Source of the DNA: Cristatella mucedo
Taxonomy: Eukaryota; Bryozoa; Phylactolaemata; Cristatellidae
Length of the DNA: 64,000 bases
Assembly: GCA_009760855.2 (NCBI GenBank)
Contig: WPIO01000039.1
Coordinates: forward strand, 1-64,000
Direction of reading: 5' to 3'
Under the pieces are notes generated by a model. The model had not been told where the DNA came from and ran no database searches. It saw only the letters and a program-made list of their open reading frames with translations. Position numbers and translations under genes: made by a program. Shown piece by piece: positions 35,606-45,614 of this stretch. The number at the start of each line of letters is the position of its first letter. The stretch's first letter is position 1.

Positions 35606-36602
35606 TGCTAAGCAGAAAAGATTTACAAGTGATTGGAACATTGGATATGTCTAAAATAGAATAGTAAATCTTAGAAGTAATGTAGATCCTTTAGAAGCTG
35701 TTGGAAAATCATTTGCTGATAACAAATATGTAAGAAAAGATTCAGACCAAGTAATAAGAGGAAACATATCCGCAAACTCGAAAAAATATGTTAATGTACT
35801 AGCTCCGATAAAAGATAATGATATTGCAACAAAAGAGTACGTTGATACTAAGGCAGATTTCGCAGTAAATGGTAATTTAGCAGTTAATGAACTAATATTT
35901 GTTGGTCAAATAAATAATGGTAAAAAATTAGTTGATGTTTTTAATATATATTTAGCAAATGATGATATTCATAGATTTTTTCGTGGTAGCCCTCCACAAA
36001 TTGATGCAGGTTCTTTGAGTTTCAGTAAGATAGAAAATCTGTCACGTTTTAATAGTGATCTAGATTACAACAGAGACTATTACTTAGCTAGAATATCGGA
36101 TATAAGAAAAATACCAATATATTATTCAAAATTAAAATTGAGAATAAAATATCTTTATGATATGGATACTGAAAGTCTTTTTATGCCTTTAACAATTTTT
36201 GGAGAAAGTTATTCATTCTTAAGTGTTACAGCGAAACAAATAACTGAAAAATCGATTATATTAAAGGATGTAAATATGACTAGAGTAAAATATTTTGATG
36301 TTAAAATGGAATTAAATTTAAATATTGGTAATGTAGGAAGTTTTATAGTTAGAGATTATTATTACAAAATCTACTCACCAAATTTCTTTGTTTCTAATTT
36401 TCTTAATATCACTTATTACGGAGTTGAAAATAATTATATGTTATTATCAAGTGATTATATAACACAGTTCGATGTTTATCCTAATAATATTTTCATAACT
36501 ATAAATTTTCCTGTTTTAAATTATATTAATATGATAACTCCAAGTGCTTCAGATATTATTGAAATTACTTTAGCTGATGTTGTTATAAGTCAATATAGTT
36601 AA
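35605..36602 (+). pseudogene. Fibre protein 3, element A
   Basis: Starts at the ATG of a TAATG overlap with fibre 2. The first 20 codons are shifted against the rest. The remaining frame has NLRSNVDPLEAVGKSFADNK, a KDNDIATKEYVDTK repeat and a long C-terminal domain rich in Tyr, Ile and Asn (open from about 35665 to 36602), predicted all-beta. The C-terminal domain differs from those of fibres 1 and 2, as expected if each binds a different receptor. Only one clear break (near 35660) is seen. Confidence 0.7.
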
Positions 36603-36604
36603 AC

Positions 36605-36965
36605 TTTCCAATCTAGACTTTCTTTAATAAGCTCTGTTGGCATACTATATTCTTTTCCTGTTAATTGTTTTGTTAACTCTATTTTTTAGAGTATGCTTCT
36701 GATTTAGGACTATTTATTCTATCTATTTTCAAATCTTTAAGAAACTCTGAAAAGTTTGATCCATCTCTAACTTTTTTAAACATATATACCATTTCTTTTT
36801 CTGAATGATTTACTCTTAAAGCTTTGTACTCTAAAACTAATTTTATGCTTCTAATAATGTACTCCTAATATCCTCAATTCTTCCCATTGGGTATGAACAA
36901 ATCTTTATAGTCTGTTGTCCTTGTGCAACTGTTAGACAATCTTTACTTCTAGTTTCTACATTCAT
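36605..36965 (-). pseudogene. Small unrecognised gene, element A
   Basis: Starts MNVETRSKDCLTVAQGQQT at an ATG preceded by TTTATATAAAA. It changes frame near 36850 and continues (KALRVNHSEKEMVYMFKKVR, DGSNFSEFLKDLKID) to about 36690. No domain is recognised. It is convergent with fibre 3 and lies next to the 178-residue gene on the same strand. Confidence 0.45.
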
Positions 36966-36984
36966 TTTTATATAAATAAATTAT

Positions 36985-37521
36985 TTACAGTGTTGTTGTT
37001 GGAATTGCATCAGAAACTGGTACATTTGGATCTGCGACAACCTCTGGAGCAACTGGAGCGGCTAGAGCAGCAAGTGTTGCTTTTTGTCTAGCACTAGTTC
37101 CATCAGAGATATCAGGTAGAATTGCATAGCATTCATCCTTAACAATTCCAGAGATATCTGGTTTCATTCCTGCAACGCCTGAGATAACTGTTGAAAGTGT
37201 TGGTAGCTGGCTAGCAATCCATGTTGTATAACTAGATATTTCTCCAGGTGTACCAAGAAGAGTATCAACTTTAGTTCTAACTGTTGCTTCAAGGTCACTT
37301 GTTATACTTGCCATTCCAGAATCGATTACCTTTTGTGATTCAATGTCACACTCATCAATATAAAACTTTTTTACAGATGTATCTGTCATAATTGAGATAT
37401 CTGAGTCGAGTGTCTGTTGATCATTAACAGTCATTCTAGACTTTACAAGATAATCAACATATGATTTCAGCAGAGTTGCAGATGTAGCAAGATTTGGGTC
37501 AGATACTTCAGTTGTCGACAT
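36985..37521 (-). CDS. Unrecognised 178-residue Ala/Thr/Asp-rich protein, element A
   Basis: An intact frame from an ATG, preceded by TAGTATAGGAAATG, to a TAA. The protein is acidic, with no Trp-rich or transmembrane segment. The N-terminal part is helical (LKSYVDYLVKSRM), there is a SYTTWIASQLPTLSTVISG block in the middle, and the end is Ala/Pro/Val-rich (APVAPEVVADPNVPVSD), as in flexible virion-protein tails. No counterpart is visible in B or C, where this part of the element is missing. A structural or packaging role is only a guess from position. Confidence 0.6.
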   Translation of the reverse strand: MSTTEVSDPNLATSATLLKSYVDYLVKSRMTVNDQQTLDSDISIMTDTSVKKFYIDECDIESQKVIDSGMASITSDLEATVRTKVDTLLGTPGEISSYTTWIASQLPTLSTVISGVAGMKPDISGIVKDECYAILPDISDGTSARQKATLAALAAPVAPEVVADPNVPVSDAIPTTTL

Positions 37522-37556
37522 TTCCTATACTATTATAAAAAAATACAGAACATCTA

Positions 37557-37723
37557 ATTCTTTACAAACTCTCTTGCTATAATTTTAAGTTCCTCATATT
37601 TATCTTCATGGGTACACATTTCAAATATAATTTTAATAAGTTCATCAGTTAATTTTAATTTTCTACCTTGAATAATATCTTAAATTACATTACTAATTTT
37701 ATAATTTGTTATTTTTGGATCCA
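37557..37723 (-). pseudogene. Very small acidic/helical gene, element A
   Basis: About 55 codons from an ATG preceded by AGTATATAT. It reads MDPKITNYKISNVI, a TAA, then DIIQGRKLKLTDELIKI and continues to the end. It is helical and charged, with no recognised family. The single internal TAA is the only defect. Confidence 0.4.
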
Positions 37724-37758
37724 TATATATACTATGAAGAAAAACATTTAATTCAAAA

Positions 37759-38028
37759 TTAATTAATTTGTACGCCATGTTTAGTTTTTGGAGTTTTTGA
37801 TTTCTTTTCTACTAGCATTTCATTTATTTTACTTCTACATTCCATTAGTTTATCACAAGTATCGCAAATCTCAACAAGAACGGCAGTGTATGAGCTATCT
37901 AAATCTGGAATAAGTTTATCAAGTGAATGCTTGACAATTCTCTGATCTACTCTATTTAACTTTTGTAGACAAATTTTAAGAGCCATATCTCTTGATTGTT
38001 CGCAACTCAGAATTCTAGAAACATCCAT
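37759..38028 (-). CDS. Small helical protein (DVSRIL family), element A
   Basis: An intact 89-residue frame with ATG directly after TTTATATAGA. It contains SRILSCEQSRDMALKICLQK, a helical middle, a pair of Cys in EICDTCDKLMEC and a Lys-rich end (KKSKTPKTKHG). Element C keeps the first 30 codons of a homologue (62630-62726) in the same place relative to the acidic gene and polymerase. The short length, Cys pair and basic tail could suit a DNA-binding protein or regulator; function unknown. Confidence 0.65.
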   Translation of the reverse strand: MDVSRILSCEQSRDMALKICLQKLNRVDQRIVKHSLDKLIPDLDSSYTAVLVEICDTCDKLMECRSKINEMLVEKKSKTPKTKHGVQIN

Positions 38029-38048
38029 TCTATATAAATATAAATTTT

Positions 38049-38207
38049 TTATAGTTCATCTTCTTCATTTACATAATTGTATTCATATTCATCTTCTGAT
38101 TCTTCACTTTCTTATTCACTTTCGTATTCTGATTCTTCTGGATTGAAATCAGGATCATCGCTGTCACACTCTTCATATTCAGATTCGTATTCTTTTTTCC
38201 ATTTCTA
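38049..38207 (-). pseudogene. Highly acidic small protein, element A
   Basis: The reading is dominated by Asp, Glu, Ser and Tyr (YESEYEECDSDDPDFNPEE, then ESEDEYEYNYVNEEDEL). One TAA interrupts it in the middle, and a frame change at an A6 run separates the ATG from the body. A homologue of the same composition lies in element C (62749-62935). It always sits between the DVSRIL gene and the polymerase. A DNA mimic or chaperone is possible, but nothing proves it. Confidence 0.55.
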
Positions 38208-38374
38208 TAATAATGAATGTTATTTATTAATATAAATTTATTCCTGCCATCTCAAAAACTAACTCTTCTTATGCTCTGTCATACTCCATTTCTATTTGTA
38301 ATTCATATAACTCTTTTGTTGTTTCTCGAATATCATGTTCGACTTTTATTTTTGCTTCAGGTTCAACGATTTAT

Positions 38375-41300
38375 TCATTCTTTCGTTTTGGCATCTATAT
38401 TAATATTACCAATATCACAAGTATTACATCGTCCTGGATTTAGATTGTTTCTCAATGCACCAGCAATTCTATAGTGACCATAAGCATAACTGCAGATTCC
38501 ACAGTCCAACCAGTATCGTTTTGAATCGAAAGCTGATAGTGCTACTTTTTCTAATTTATCAGTAAATAACTCGTGTTTACTCTGCGATATCTTATAAAAC
38601 TTTCTAATCTGTTTTTCTTTAAGCCATCAATCGTTTTTCCGTTGAAGATTGATACACTATCTGTTAAACAATTGACAAAAATGTCATGACCCATTGTTTT
38701 AGTTAAAACTGCTTTTGTAACTCCTTTTGCAGCTGCTTTTCTTTCTGCATTAATGATACTAACTGAATAGAGTTTTGGTCTTAAAGCACATACTTCAGCA
38801 ATTACTTTTCCTTCTGTTTCATCTTTAAATTTTCCAATCGTATCTTCAGCAAACCATTCAGGCATATTTTTCATATCATCATATAAATTAGGTGTTTCAA
38901 TATCCATAATCAATGAATCTGTATCTGTATAGATAAACTTAACTTTTTCGTTATACTTTTGTTTTATAACACCATAACAAAACTTCTGCATATGTAATTT
39001 AGATAAGTCAAGAATTGCGCTTCCTATAAACATCGGTTTATTTAACCTAGTCTTTGATTGATTCATTTGAAATATTGTTAACGTTTTACTAAAATCTCTA
39101 AATTTTACCATTCTCGGGTCTCGTATTATTTTATTAAACTTTTTATTTCCTATCTCATCAATAACATTAATCAAATAAGTTTTTACTCCTTTTTCAACAT
39201 CACATGTTTTACCATAAAATGCATTCATTATTAACTTCCAAAGATTTCTCAAGAATTTTTTATTCGAATTAGCCGCTTTCATATCAGCACACATTTGGAT
39301 GAATGGTTCCAACCATCTAGATTGCTTAAATTTATAAACCTTTTTTACTGTAGCTATCATTCCGTGTGTTAAACAAAACTTTAAATATCTATAGTGGATT
39401 AAATAATCTTTTTTAATGAAAAGTCACACATCAGTTTTGGAACATTACATGCACCTACTTTAAATTTATTTTGAAAATTAGAATACTCACTACAATCAAC
39501 AACTCTGTTAGACGCGCATAATGGATATTCATTGTGTAAATCATGATAGTACTCTTTTGTTTTAGGATCGTATTCAATATCAACAACAAAGAAAGCTCCA
39601 ACATCCGACGCATCAGGTAATGATAGTATTTGTTTTCTATTCCATCCATCAATTGAGCACTCTTCAATTTCTCCTTGCGGAAGAAGTTCCATCATTGCTG
39701 TTGGGTATAAACTTGTAGCGTCTTGATAGGTAATCCATCTTGTCGGTTTGCTAGAATCATATCCAGGTACCATAGGATTGTTTGCTTTATCTAATCTACT
39801 ATTAACTTGACAAATTCCACCACGAATTGACTTTTTAAATGTGTCATAAACTTCTCTGTTTGTTAATAACTCAATTTTTACACCAGAATACCAAAACACA
39901 GCACTCCATGAAAAATTTGGTGTTGCAACAAAGTTTGCAGGATCTAATTTTAGTTTAGATATCAATCCTTTTCTAAAACTTTCAAAACAATCTGCTAACA
40001 GCAGAACATCAGTGATTAAATATAAATCATGATAATCAATGAATGATTTGCAATCAAATTCTTTCCAAACATCATTTGCTTTTTTATAATCATCGTCTGA
40101 TATTCCTTCCATATAAACATTAAAGTAAAAAGATTCCTTAATAGGTAAAGAATCACACTTAAATTTTCCCAAGAATCCATAAACTCATAAGGATATTCTC
40201 CTTTAACAGTAAGAAGATTAAGATTTTTCCTTTATACTTTTCGCTTAAAACTTTATTTGAAATTGGAAAGCAATCAATTGTTTTTCCCATTGTTCAAGCA
40301 ATAGTTTCTAATGACCCGATCATAAACTGCATACTGTCTTTAAAAACCAAATCACCAACTTTGAGCATCATGTACTTTTCTAAATTATTTGCAATTGGTT
40401 CTGCTTCAACGCTAAAATTCTCTAATGCTCTAACAATGATATGTGAATCGTACCCCCTAAAGTTATGGAATAAAACAGGTAATTGCCATTTTCTAAAGTC
40501 CATGCTTGCTTTAAAATTACATGAATGGTGTGCAGCACCTCTATATTTATTTATTAAATGGCAATGGTCAAATACTTTTCTCAACTCATTATTACTTTGA
40601 TTAAAAGGATCTTTACACATCCAACAGAAAATTGCATCATCGTGTGCTTTCATTTCATCATCAGTTAAGTCTATCATTATGCTATCTAAATTTTTTCAAC
40701 TAGTCTAGTTTTATAAAAATCTGATACAGCAAATAATCTTTTTAAGAAAGTATTCACACAGTCAAGACCAACGTTTAAAAACCTATCAACAACTTCACCA
40801 TTCCAGTCAACTATAACATATGCTGCAGAGCATGGTGTGTGTGTTGAAAAGTGGTCATCATGTTCTCCTTTTTGCACTAAACATTCAAAGTCTGCATAAC
40901 AAACATAAGGACATACATTAAGATGTTTGAATGAATCAAATGATATAAATTTATTATGTTCGTCAGGCATTACATATATTGTTGTTTCTGAGTTTATACT
41001 ATCACATATTTCTAAATGCTCATCTACTTGAAGCTTATCAAAAAATCTATTTAAACGCCGATGACAGTAATAGTGTTTTCCTCCAGAACTAGATGGTCTG
41101 CACAAAGCGTTAAAATTGTTAATCAAAATATAATGTTCGATATCACCACTTGTTATAAGCAACAGATTAATATGTCTATTTGGAATTTCGTCAGCTTTCT
41201 TAACAACTCTTAAAGGAGAAACTATTGACTCTTTGTATCCACATGAGTAAACATTTATGCTAACATTCATAGCTTTCTCTAGTTTATTTGTGTCTTTAAC

Positions 41301-42060
41301 TTTCATTGGCCACTCGATTTCACTAATTAAACTAGGATATTGCTCATTTAGTATTTGTTTTAAATCATTTGTCTTCCATTTATTTCTTTCTACTGGATTT
41401 AGAGCTCTCAAAACACACCATAGTGCACAAAACTTATCATCATAATTTTTTATGTTAGTAACACACTTTGTCTTAGCGAGATAATCAGGGGTTTCAACAT
41501 ATGAACCACCACCAATTGGAATATATTTAGATATAACAACTGAAAATGAATGAAAGCCAATACATAGCCAACCAGAACCAACACCTCTCTCAACTAGTAA
41601 CTCAGAATTTATACCAAGTGCAAGCATTATTTTATAATAAATTTCATCTGCTGATTCACTATCCATAGTTAAAATTGATTTGGATTGAGAACCTCTTCTC
41701 TCAGTTTCACCAGTATCAAAAGTTTTCATATCAAATGATACTCTAAAATGAATTCTAATAAAAGGCCATATTTCTCTAACTCTATTAAGCAATAATTTTT
41801 TGATATATGAGTGATTCTCTTAAATTCTCGAAGTCTCCAAACCATTTTTTAGTATTATATGTAAAAGTTAAAGTATTTCCACCAGCAGTTAGAATTGGAT
41901 TAGTATATCCTACCTTGTTAAGTCTTCCAGTTTTACCAGCATATTTAATTGAAGGAAGATCAAAGTCAATACTCATCAATCTTCTAGCTTCATTTGAAGA
42001 AATTATTTTTTCTTTTATAATTCTTTTAGCTTTGCGATCATATTTAGTTATTACATTCAT
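38375..42060 (-). pseudogene. polB: Protein-primed DNA polymerase B, frame-broken, element A
   Basis: About 1,230 codons in consecutive frame fragments covering the whole Polinton-type polymerase. The N-terminal domain has KFCALWCVLRALNP, and exonuclease motif I is YADFEC (about 40880-40900). A Cys/His insert (CWMC, then DHCHL, then CN, about 40500-40625) and exonuclease motif II (FHNFRGYD, about 40441-40475) follow. Next come DYHDLYLITDVLLLAD (about 39990-40040), motif A SLYPTAM (about 39692-39715), motif B NAFYGKT (about 39206-39230), motif C YTDTDS (about 38910-38930) and a C-terminal ALSAFDSKRYWLDCG block. The family replicates linear element DNA from a terminal protein primer. Frame breaks lie near 41790, 40685, 40240, 40175, 39405 and 38630, nearly all in A-runs, plus a TGA near 40290. 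All active-site motifs are intact. Confidence 0.88.
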
Positions 42061-42253
42061 TAATCTCCTTGTCTCAGACGCAAAAGAATTTCTTTGTCTA
42101 ATTGGAAAACCATCTTGCTATATAAGGTAATAATATTTTGTTTAAATAAAAATAAAATTGCAACAAAAATGTTTACTATAATATATAAAGATTTTGAAAA
42201 TAGATATTCTAGTCTTAAAAGACTTTAACGAGTTCGAGTGATAACGAGAACGA

Positions 42254-42450
42254 GTGTGATGATTTGTTTTTACCACTATACGATGTTTTTATTTTTGAAA
42301 CGAGCGCTTTTTTCATTTTACAACGCTTATAGTTTTGAAACGAGTTCGAGTGTTAACGAGAACGAGTTGAAAAATTAAAAATGTTGTAAAAGGGAAAAAG
42401 ATGCGAGTTGAAAAAATAAAAATGTCGTATAGGGTAAAAACACATCATCA
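42254..42450. repeat. Imperfect palindrome (about 70-base arms) right of element A
   Basis: The left arm (about 42254-42324, GTTTTTACCACTATACGATG then TTTTTATTTTTG) is matched in inverted order by the right arm (about 42381-42450, AAAATAAAAATGTCGTATAG then GGTAAAAAC). The arms agree apart from scattered changes and one-base gaps. A 56-base spacer contains CGAGTTCGAGTGTTAACGAG, which also occurs directly before the left arm (42229-42254, one base different). It could be an inverted-repeat transposon remnant, an element terminus or a hairpin. Confidence 0.7.
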
Positions 42451-42452
42451 CA

Positions 42453-42532
42453 GAGAGACAGAGACAGGGAGACAGAGAGATACAGAGACAGAGAGACTGA
42501 GAGAGAGAGACAGAGAGACAGAGAGAGGGGGG
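42453..42532 (+). repeat. (GAGACA)n / GA-rich microsatellite
   Basis: About 80 bases of GAGACAGAGA-type purine repeats between the palindrome and a TATA box. Confidence 0.9.
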
Positions 42533-42752
42533 AGTATAAATGACAGGACTGACAGAGCTCAGGGCTGCAGCTTCGGTAGTCGATGCGAGACTACGCTTCG
42601 AGAGCACGAGAGACGAACCTACGGCGACGGACAGCTAAGTGCAACTTAGACTGCGCAGTTGTGTTCTGCCGGCCACTCAGTTAGCTAGCTGCTCGTATCT
42701 TGGGGTGCTGTAGCGGCCGCCTTCGGGGTTGGGACATTCGCTAGCGACGCGG

Positions 42753-42984
42753 GCATAGGGTAGTTGGTTATACTCGGGCTTCGGGAGTTCGAGCAGTTAA
42801 CTCCGTCGGTCCGGTACGCGCCGCGTAAACGCATAGGGTAGTTATTATAGTCGGGCTTCGGGAGATCGCGAAGTTAACTCCGTCGGACCGATACGCGCCG
42901 CGTAAACGCACAGGGTAGTTGGTTATACTCGGGCTTCGGGAGTTCGCACACTTAGCTCCGTCAGTCCGGTGCGCGCCGCGTAAA
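42753..42984 (+). repeat. Three tandem 77-78-base units inside the LTR
   Basis: Units at 42753-42830, 42831-42907 and 42908-42984. Each begins GCATAGGGTAGTT or GCACAGGGTAGTT, contains TCGGGCTTCGGGAG and a TAACTCCGTCGG-type block, and ends GCGCCGCGTAAA. They differ at scattered positions, so they are not a recent assembly duplication. Confidence 0.9.
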
Positions 42985-43203
42985 GCGCTTTCGCCGCCGC
43001 GTAACCGCTACTAACAGGCCCACAATAAACTGTTGCTTTCGGCACCCATTTGTGGCCGCCTGTTTTTTAACCGCATCGCAGCACTGCATCACACAGTCCA
43101 CCGGTAGAGAGCCGGGGGACGAGCTTCTGCGCGGTTACACTTCTATGGTGCAGATGGGACGCCTGTACTGAGGTACGAAATTGTTGACGGCGGACCGCAC
43201 TTT

Positions 43204-44085
43204 ATGCCTTGGCTTCTAACGCTAGAGAAGGCCGTAGCAAGGCTAAAGTGTTCGATGCCGCTAAAACCTGTTGTGCCAGTGTGTCTCGGCGATAACACGA
43301 TACACGGTTGGGGTGAACAGCTAGCCGACGTTAAGCAAGATTACCACATGCTGCGAAACGAGTTAATCCTGATCTTCTCGCGGTTGACGGATGAGGAGGC
43401 CGAGCTTGAGGCCGAGAGGTTTCGGCTGGAGCAGGAGCAGCTCGCCGGAGCCGAGACCGGAGCAAAGATAGGCGACGAGCCGGCTTCAGCGCCGGTCGAT
43501 CCCACCGTCAACTGCCCCGACAAGAGCCAGACAGATGAGCGGAACTCATTCAGCTGCGGCAGCTATCCGACTGCAATACCAGAGTACAGAGGAGCACCGC
43601 GAGATTGCGGTCGGCGAGGCGACAGTGGCCTGCGACCAGGGGGGGGGGGCCGGCAGCCCACGAGAGCGACGTCTTGGCTGCGAGGCGAAGCGCAGCAGCG
43701 AGACGCGTCCGTGAGAGCGACGTCTTGGCCGCCGAGCGCAGCTGCGCGAGCGTCGTAGCGGTACGGAGAGCATCTCAGAGGGCCGCCGCGGAGAGAGCGG
43801 CGCTCAGCGCCGAGAGCGTCTCGGTGGTAAAGAGCGCCCGCACGAGCGTCTGGTTGCAGAGCGCAGAGGAGCGCGGCGAGATAGCGGTCAGCGGCGAGGC
43901 GACAGCAGCCTGCGACGAGGTGCAGGCTGCCCGCGAGCGAAGCGGCGAGAGCTCTCGCTCGCTGCGGCGAAGCGCAGCAGCGTGAGCGTTGCGGCGTGAC
44001 CGCGCACGTGCGCCAGCCGTGTCTCCGTGAGACTCCCGCTGGAGCTGCCGCCGCGGGAGACACCGTCGCACAGCACATTACCATT
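43204..44085 (+). pseudogene. gag: Gag-like N-terminal region of an LTR element, truncated
   Basis: An open frame at 43204-43758 follows the LTR and putative primer-binding site. It has a hydrophobic start (MPWLLTLEKAVARLKC), a helical Glu-rich stretch (EEAELEAERFRLEQEQLAG, about residues 60-80) and a Pro/Arg/Gly-rich end. A second frame (43605-43985) continues with Ala/Arg/Glu repeats encoded by GCGAAGCGCAGCAGCG-type units. Position and composition suit a Gag, but no zinc knuckle, protease or reverse transcriptase follows. The sequence ends abruptly at the capsid gene of element B, near 44087. Confidence 0.45.
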
Positions 44086-44087
44086 AG

Positions 44088-45590
44088 ACGTTGACTCTGC
44101 AGTGTTAACGAAGATTGTCAGGTAATGAAGGATAACACTTGTGCCAGTAGGAATCAACTCGTTGAACTCAATTAGTAACATCAAGTCTAGTAGTACTCCT
44201 GAGTGGCTGATCGTTGTATTGCAAATCAACTACGTGAATTGGATACAGTGTTAACCACTCTGGATAGGTAACGCCAACAAGCTCAGTAACTTCATTAAGA
44301 CCTGGGAATTGTTTTCTGAATTGTGTGAAATCAAGATGTTCAGTAGAACATTTTCCATGCTTGGGATAACTACTTCTGGCCATAGCTGGATACGTAGTAG
44401 AACCATTAGCCAATACAACAGCATTCTTAAGGTTACCATGATTGTAAGTACTAGGATTTTACGTGTAATCATTATATTTGTTGGCATTTTGTGCCGCAAC
44501 AATGAACCACCGAACCTTGTCAATCGTGTTTTGGACTGATAGTGATATTGTGAATTTTCAAGCCCTGGTTAAAAGTCGTTACTGTTATGTTTTCATATCG
44601 TCTCACTCTGCAATTATATTATGCAATTAATTTTATATTCTGAAATTAATAATGGTTAAGTTTCATTCCCCGCTGACTTAAGATTTCTGCCAAGCCCGTT
44701 TCTTTCAATACTATGGGCAGGAGTAACACAAGGAACCATTAGTCTAATCACCGACATAGAAATCCTGAAACCAGTCCAAGCACCATCTCCATTAGCAGTC
44801 ACAACTCCTCTAGTAGCAATTGCGTTAGCAGTATTTCCAGCAAGCCCTGTTGCTCCAGTCATTAAAGCATTATAATCGACAGCTCCAACACGCAAAAGTT
44901 CTAGAGTAAAAGTAATCCTATATAGTATTCGATTCATGTCTGCACAGAAATCCGACAGCCTAGAAAGAGGCAGCAGAATTCTAAACGCTCCTACTGAATC
45001 AGCAAGAGAGCTAGTAAAGAAAGCCCCTGCGATAAATGAATCCATTATTCGAAGCAGTTGCTCCCCTTGCACTAGGAATGGTAAAGTTTCCGAAACCTGT
45101 ATACGTATCTTCTCTTGTACTTTGTGCCTTGTCCTTTTTCCATCCAGTTGCCGGACCCTCTGTCCTATTTTAGTTATTTGGGTAGGTTAGCATGCCCATT
45201 AGAGTTGAAACTATGCCCGGCCCCTCTGGCAAACTCCAAGTTTCAATCTCGTCTGCATCGAGCCTGACTCTCATTGAGCTAAACAGCCAACCCGTGGCAT
45301 TATTGGCAAGACCTGCTGCCAGGTTTCTGTTGGGAGTCACATAAAATATTTACTGCCGCCCCTGCAACTTGAATCTGTCCTTCTAACAGTAAGTAAGAAT
45401 CCGATAGCCCACAACACAACTTCTGCTCTCCAGGTACAGTAAATGTTATTAAATTAAGAAGCAACAAATTCACGTCTGCTTCGTTTCCACTGGTTTTATA
45501 GAACTCACTGTATTTGTAGTTCCTAATTGGGTTCGTCGGCTGACTTGGATCGCTGGGTTCCAAAGTTGTGTCAATCGAAGCACTAGCCAT
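44088..45590 (-). pseudogene. MCP: Major capsid protein, element B
   Basis: About 500 codons in several frames. The N-terminal frame (45300-45590) starts MASASIDTTLEPSD at an ATG and contains YLLLEGQIQVAGAAVN. The middle frame (44656-45072) has FRILLPLSRLSDFC, ADMNRILYRITFTLELLRVG, YNALMT, GDGAWTGFRISMSVIRLMVP and CVTP. C-terminal frames hold YPIHVVDLQYNDQPLRSTT (about 44230) and LIEFNELIPTGTSVILHY (about 44130-44180). This pattern matches the double-jelly-roll capsid proteins of the Polinton/adintovirus group. Frameshifts occur near 45300, 45070 and 44550, and a TAA near 45170. The 3' end abuts the LTR element. Confidence 0.72.
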
Positions 45591-45614
45591 ACTTCTCAGT
45601 ACATAGTAAAAAAT

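Larger units (their letters stand above)
24800..42230. mobile_element. Element A: Maverick/Polinton- or adintovirus-like integrated element
   Basis: An AT-rich block holding a double-jelly-roll-type major capsid remnant (about 28860-30640), fibre genes with phage-like repeats, an HNH remnant, small structural-type genes and a protein-primed DNA polymerase B (38375-42060). This set defines the Polinton/adintovirus group. The left boundary is placed only from the shift to AT-rich DNA. No terminal inverted repeats pairing the two ends were found, and no integrase, packaging ATPase or protease was recognised. Order and orientation from about 28.9 to 34.2 kb match element B, and from about 37.9 kb onward match element C. 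Confidence 0.8.
42453..43139 (+). mobile_element. Probable long terminal repeat of an LTR retrotransposon
   Basis: GC-rich block with the order expected of an LTR: a TATA box (AGTATAAATG, about 42532-42541), a GC-rich transcribed region with three 77-78-base tandem units (42753-42984), a polyadenylation signal AATAAA (about 43024) and an end at GGTTACA (about 43139). TGGTGCAGATGGGA follows just downstream and resembles the TGGTGTCAGAAGTGGGA-type primer-binding site of many Gypsy-group elements. The 5' boundary is uncertain because it runs into the palindrome. No second LTR is in the window. Confidence 0.6.

Noticed and set aside
33863-36602. Bacteriophage or prophage origin because of tail-fibre-like repeats
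   Set aside because: The neighbouring genes are those of eukaryotic Polinton-group elements, the surroundings are animal retrotransposons, and no phage tail, portal or lysis genes are present.
24800-42230. An integrase gene for element A
   Set aside because: I looked for an rve-type D,D-35-E or zinc-binding region in the left part and between genes and found none that could be supported.
42453-42984. CRISPR array from the regularly spaced repeats in the LTR
   Set aside because: The units are contiguous 77-base tandem repeats without spacers, in a eukaryotic LTR.
43563-44084. 173-residue minus-strand frame in the GC-rich gag region
   Set aside because: The composition is that of GC-rich repeats read backwards. 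The LTR, TATA box and polyadenylation signal all point to the plus strand.
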